A stretch of DNA of 7,512 nucleotides from an uncultured Bacillota bacterium. Its GTDB lineage: Bacteria; Bacillota_I; Bacilli_A; RF39; UBA660. The position numbers and the translations under genes are program-made. The stretch spans positions 1 through 7,512 of the forward strand of contig CAMUZJ010000051.1 in the NCBI GenBank assembly GCA_947165195.1. The letters are read 5' to 3'. Below, piece by piece: positions 5,759-7,512 of the stretch (its first letter is position 1; every line of letters begins with the position of its first letter). The notes under the pieces are model-generated. The model was not told the origin of the DNA, did not search any database, and worked only from the letters and a program-made list of their open reading frames with translations.

Positions 5759-6877
5759 ATGGGATTAATTTTAGCTGCAGCAAGAGCTGTAGGTAGTACT
5801 TTACATGATCAATGGAAAGAGTATATTACATGTGAAGATTTAGGACAAGACATTTTAATGAAGAGAGTATCTACTAAAAATGGTATTATCTCAAAAGATA
5901 GTGCTATTCAAGTATCCCCTGGACAAGTAGCTGTTATTTTTCAAAATGGACAAATTTTAGATGCAACTGCTGAACCTGGAATTTATACTTTTGATCAATC
6001 TACTTCTCCAACTTTCTTTGCAGGACAATTTGGAGATGTATTTAAAGAAATGTGGACTCGTTTTGTATATAATGGAGGAACTAGTAAAGAACAAGCAGTT
6101 TTCTATATTAATACAAAAGAAATTATGAATAACTTATTTGGAACACCTGCTCCTATTCCATATCAAGATTGGTCACATCCAATTCCAAATCAAATGACAG
6201 GTGGTATGAGTCCATTAAGAGTAGAAGTAAAATGTTTTGGTAAATATACCTTTAGAATTAATGATCCAGCAACTTTTATGAGTAGAATAGCTGGTACTGC
6301 AACAGAGTATAAAAAAGATGAAATTATTGAACAAATGAGATCAGAAGTAGTAGGATCTTTCCAAAATGTCTTAAATGAATTAGGAAATACTGAAAATAAA
6401 GTACCTGTATTAGAATTGCCTAGTGCAACAGAAAGAATTAAAAAGGTAATGGATGAAAAAGTATTTGATCAAGAGATTAGAGCTCGTGGTATGAGTATTG
6501 TTGGATTTATTATTGAGTCTGTTACTTTGGATGAAGCGTCTAATAAGAAGATTGATAATTATGAATTATCTTCTAATGGATTTATGCAACAAGGAACACT
6601 TACTGGTGCTTATGCACAAGCTGTTCAAGATGCTGCTAATAATGAAGCAGGAGCTATGAATGGATTTATGGGTGTTGGTATGATGAATATGGCATCTAAT
6701 GGAGTATTTGGTGCTGCTACTAATAATGCTATGAATGCAAATGGTCAACAACCAGTACAAGCAGCGCAACAAGCTCCACAAGCATCTCAAGCAGGAGGAG
6801 CAAAATTCTGTCCAAACTGTGGTACTGCATCTAATGGTGGAAACTTCTGTATGAATTGTGGTACAAAGTTAAATTAG
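5759..6877 (+). CDS. ydjI: YdjI-like SPFH-domain protein with C-terminal zinc ribbon
   Basis: This 372-residue protein belongs to the SPFH (band 7/stomatin-like) family often labelled 'virion core protein'. The N-terminal 20 residues (GLILAAARAVGSTLHDQWKEY) form an amphipathic or weakly hydrophobic helix suited to membrane binding. The SPFH domain covers about 30-260: VSPGQVAVIFQNGQI (52-66), AEPGIYTF (71-78), a variable insertion around 100-150, VEVKCFGKYTFRINDP (155-170), and the closing helix with RARGMSIVGFIIESV (241-255). A Gln/Ala/Asn/Met-rich linker (280-345) leads to one zinc ribbon with Cys351/Cys354 and Cys364/Cys367. In B. subtilis, YdjI is recruited by YdjG-YdjH and is needed to localise the PspA paralogue (family knowledge). 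GAGG six bases before the ATG sets the start. It is the last gene of the operon; a strong terminator follows seven bases after the stop. Confidence 0.9.
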   Translation: MGLILAAARAVGSTLHDQWKEYITCEDLGQDILMKRVSTKNGIISKDSAIQVSPGQVAVIFQNGQILDATAEPGIYTFDQSTSPTFFAGQFGDVFKEMWTRFVYNGGTSKEQAVFYINTKEIMNNLFGTPAPIPYQDWSHPIPNQMTGGMSPLRVEVKCFGKYTFRINDPATFMSRIAGTATEYKKDEIIEQMRSEVVGSFQNVLNELGNTENKVPVLELPSATERIKKVMDEKVFDQEIRARGMSIVGFIIESVTLDEASNKKIDNYELSSNGFMQQGTLTGAYAQAVQDAANNEAGAMNGFMGVGMMNMASNGVFGAATNNAMNANGQQPVQAAQQAPQASQAGGAKFCPNCGTASNGGNFCMNCGTKLN

Positions 6878-6883
6878 AAATTT

Positions 6884-6908
6884 AGAATGGTATTTTGCCA
6901 TTCTTTTT
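6884..6908 (+). terminator. Intrinsic terminator of the ydjGHI-like operon
   Basis: AGAATGG (6884-6890) pairs perfectly over seven bases with CCATTCT (6898-6904) around a seven-base loop. It continues into Ts to 6908 and a second T run after a C. It ends the three-gene unit. Confidence 0.9.
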
Positions 6909-6921
6909 CTTTTTATGCTAA

Positions 6922-6950
6922 TTGTATTTTTTTTCAAGCTATGATATTAT
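6922..6950 (+). promoter_or_regulatory. Sigma-A promoter of the last gene
   Basis: TTGTAT (6922-6927) and TATTAT (6945-6950) are separated by exactly 17 bases. The -10 matches five of six consensus positions. The -35 hexamer is identical to the one proposed upstream of the Ser-rich protein gene. The site lies between the operon terminator and the ribosome binding site AGAGAGG (6962-6968). Confidence 0.6.
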
Positions 6951-6978
6951 TTACTTAAGATAGAGAGGTTGATGTATA

Positions 6979-7512
6979 TTGAAAAAAATAGATAGAGAAA
7001 GAATACTTCTTTTTACGGGCATTTCTTGTTTAGGTATTGGTTTTGCTATTCTTTCTTCTCAATTAGAAATTACAGGTAAAGCAGTTATCAGTAAAAATGT
7101 TTGGGATATCCATTTTGATAATGTAGTAGTAAGTGAAGATAGTGTACAAGCAACAGATTTTACTTTTGATTCTGAAAAAATGGATATTAATTTTTCAATA
7201 AATTTAAGTAATCCAGGGGATAAGTATGAATTTAGTGTAGATGTTGTCAATAATGGTACAATAGATGCTAAAATTGCGTCTGTTGTTAAGACAGAATTTA
7301 CAGAAGAAGTAGCAGAATATTTAGATTTTCAAGTAACTTATATAGATGGAACTCCTATTCAAAAGGATGATATATTACAAAAAAATACTTCTGCAAAATA
7401 TAAAGTATTGATAAAATATAAAGATAATGCTGTTTTAGCAGATGATAATAATGGTAATTTATCCCTTGGTTTCGCTGTTAATTACGTAAATGTACTTCCA
7501 GGAGGGGAATAA
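6979..7512 (+). CDS. Membrane-anchored extracellular protein with SipW/TasA-like N-terminus, unknown function
   Basis: This 177-residue protein starts with KKIDRER and a single hydrophobic segment at about 9-26, followed by SSQLEITGKAVIS. The rest looks like an all-beta extracellular domain: VWDIHFDNVVVSEDSVQA (41-58), then SNPGDKYEFSVDVVNNGTID (77-96), and a closing LSLGFAVNYVNVLPGGE. The PGD...F.VDVVNNGTIDA pattern recalls TasA/CalY-type and SipW-cognate surface proteins, and I recall similar small proteins as common in uncultivated gut Bacillota; function is unknown. The start is TTG 6979, ten bases after AGAGAGG. An in-frame TGA at 6970-6972 rules out an earlier start, and the ATG at 6972 is in another frame and closes after seven codons. 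The gene is complete, ending on the last base of the window. No SipW-type peptidase gene is visible here; one could lie downstream. Confidence 0.85.
   Translation: MKKIDRERILLFTGISCLGIGFAILSSQLEITGKAVISKNVWDIHFDNVVVSEDSVQATDFTFDSEKMDINFSINLSNPGDKYEFSVDVVNNGTIDAKIASVVKTEFTEEVAEYLDFQVTYIDGTPIQKDDILQKNTSAKYKVLIKYKDNAVLADDNNGNLSLGFAVNYVNVLPGGE

Noticed and set aside
1..7512. CRISPR array, tRNA/rRNA gene, insertion sequence or phage
   Set aside because: I saw no regularly spaced repeats, cloverleaf sequences, transposase motifs or terminal inverted repeats on either strand. The 'virion core' label sometimes given to SPFH proteins is not evidence of phage.

Overview
The window is an AT-rich stretch with every gene on the + strand. 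Serine-rich coding, strong AGGAGG/AGGTGAT-type ribosome binding sites, compact hairpin-plus-T-run terminators and a tRNA-sensing T-box leader all point to a low-GC Bacillota, most likely an uncultivated gut member of the Bacilli/Erysipelotrichales/RF39-like lineages. The lineage call is inference from style and protein families, not from a marker phylogeny.

Layout. (1) 1-310: a T-box leader with clear antiterminator and terminator folds, then a 13-codon mini-ORF, feeding serS (seryl-tRNA synthetase, 311-1597), which ends in its own terminator. (2) 1690-2919: a very serine-rich membrane protein with its own promoter and terminator. (3) 3039-3677: an unrecognised, charged, soluble 212-residue protein, again with its own promoter and terminator. 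(4) 3772-6877: a three-gene operon between one extended -10 promoter and one terminator. It encodes a double zinc-ribbon membrane protein, a secreted/anchored TPM-domain protein and an SPFH (band 7) protein with a C-terminal zinc ribbon. Order and architecture match ydjG-ydjH-ydjI of Bacillus subtilis. (5) 6979-7512: a small membrane-anchored extracellular protein with a TTG start. Its stop codon is the last base of the window.

How the parts fit. serS is controlled by uncharged tRNA-Ser. The ydjGHI-like operon is the most interesting part: in B. subtilis these three genes follow ydjF, a PspA paralogue, and act with it at stressed membranes. Here no PspA-type gene precedes them; a terminator, a promoter and an unknown soluble gene occupy that side. 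The set therefore looks like a PspA-less membrane-stress or membrane-organising module, with two unusual orphan genes next to it. The Ser-rich protein and the TPM protein both expose Gly/Ser/His-rich low-complexity segments, so the neighbourhood may share a cell-envelope theme (inference).
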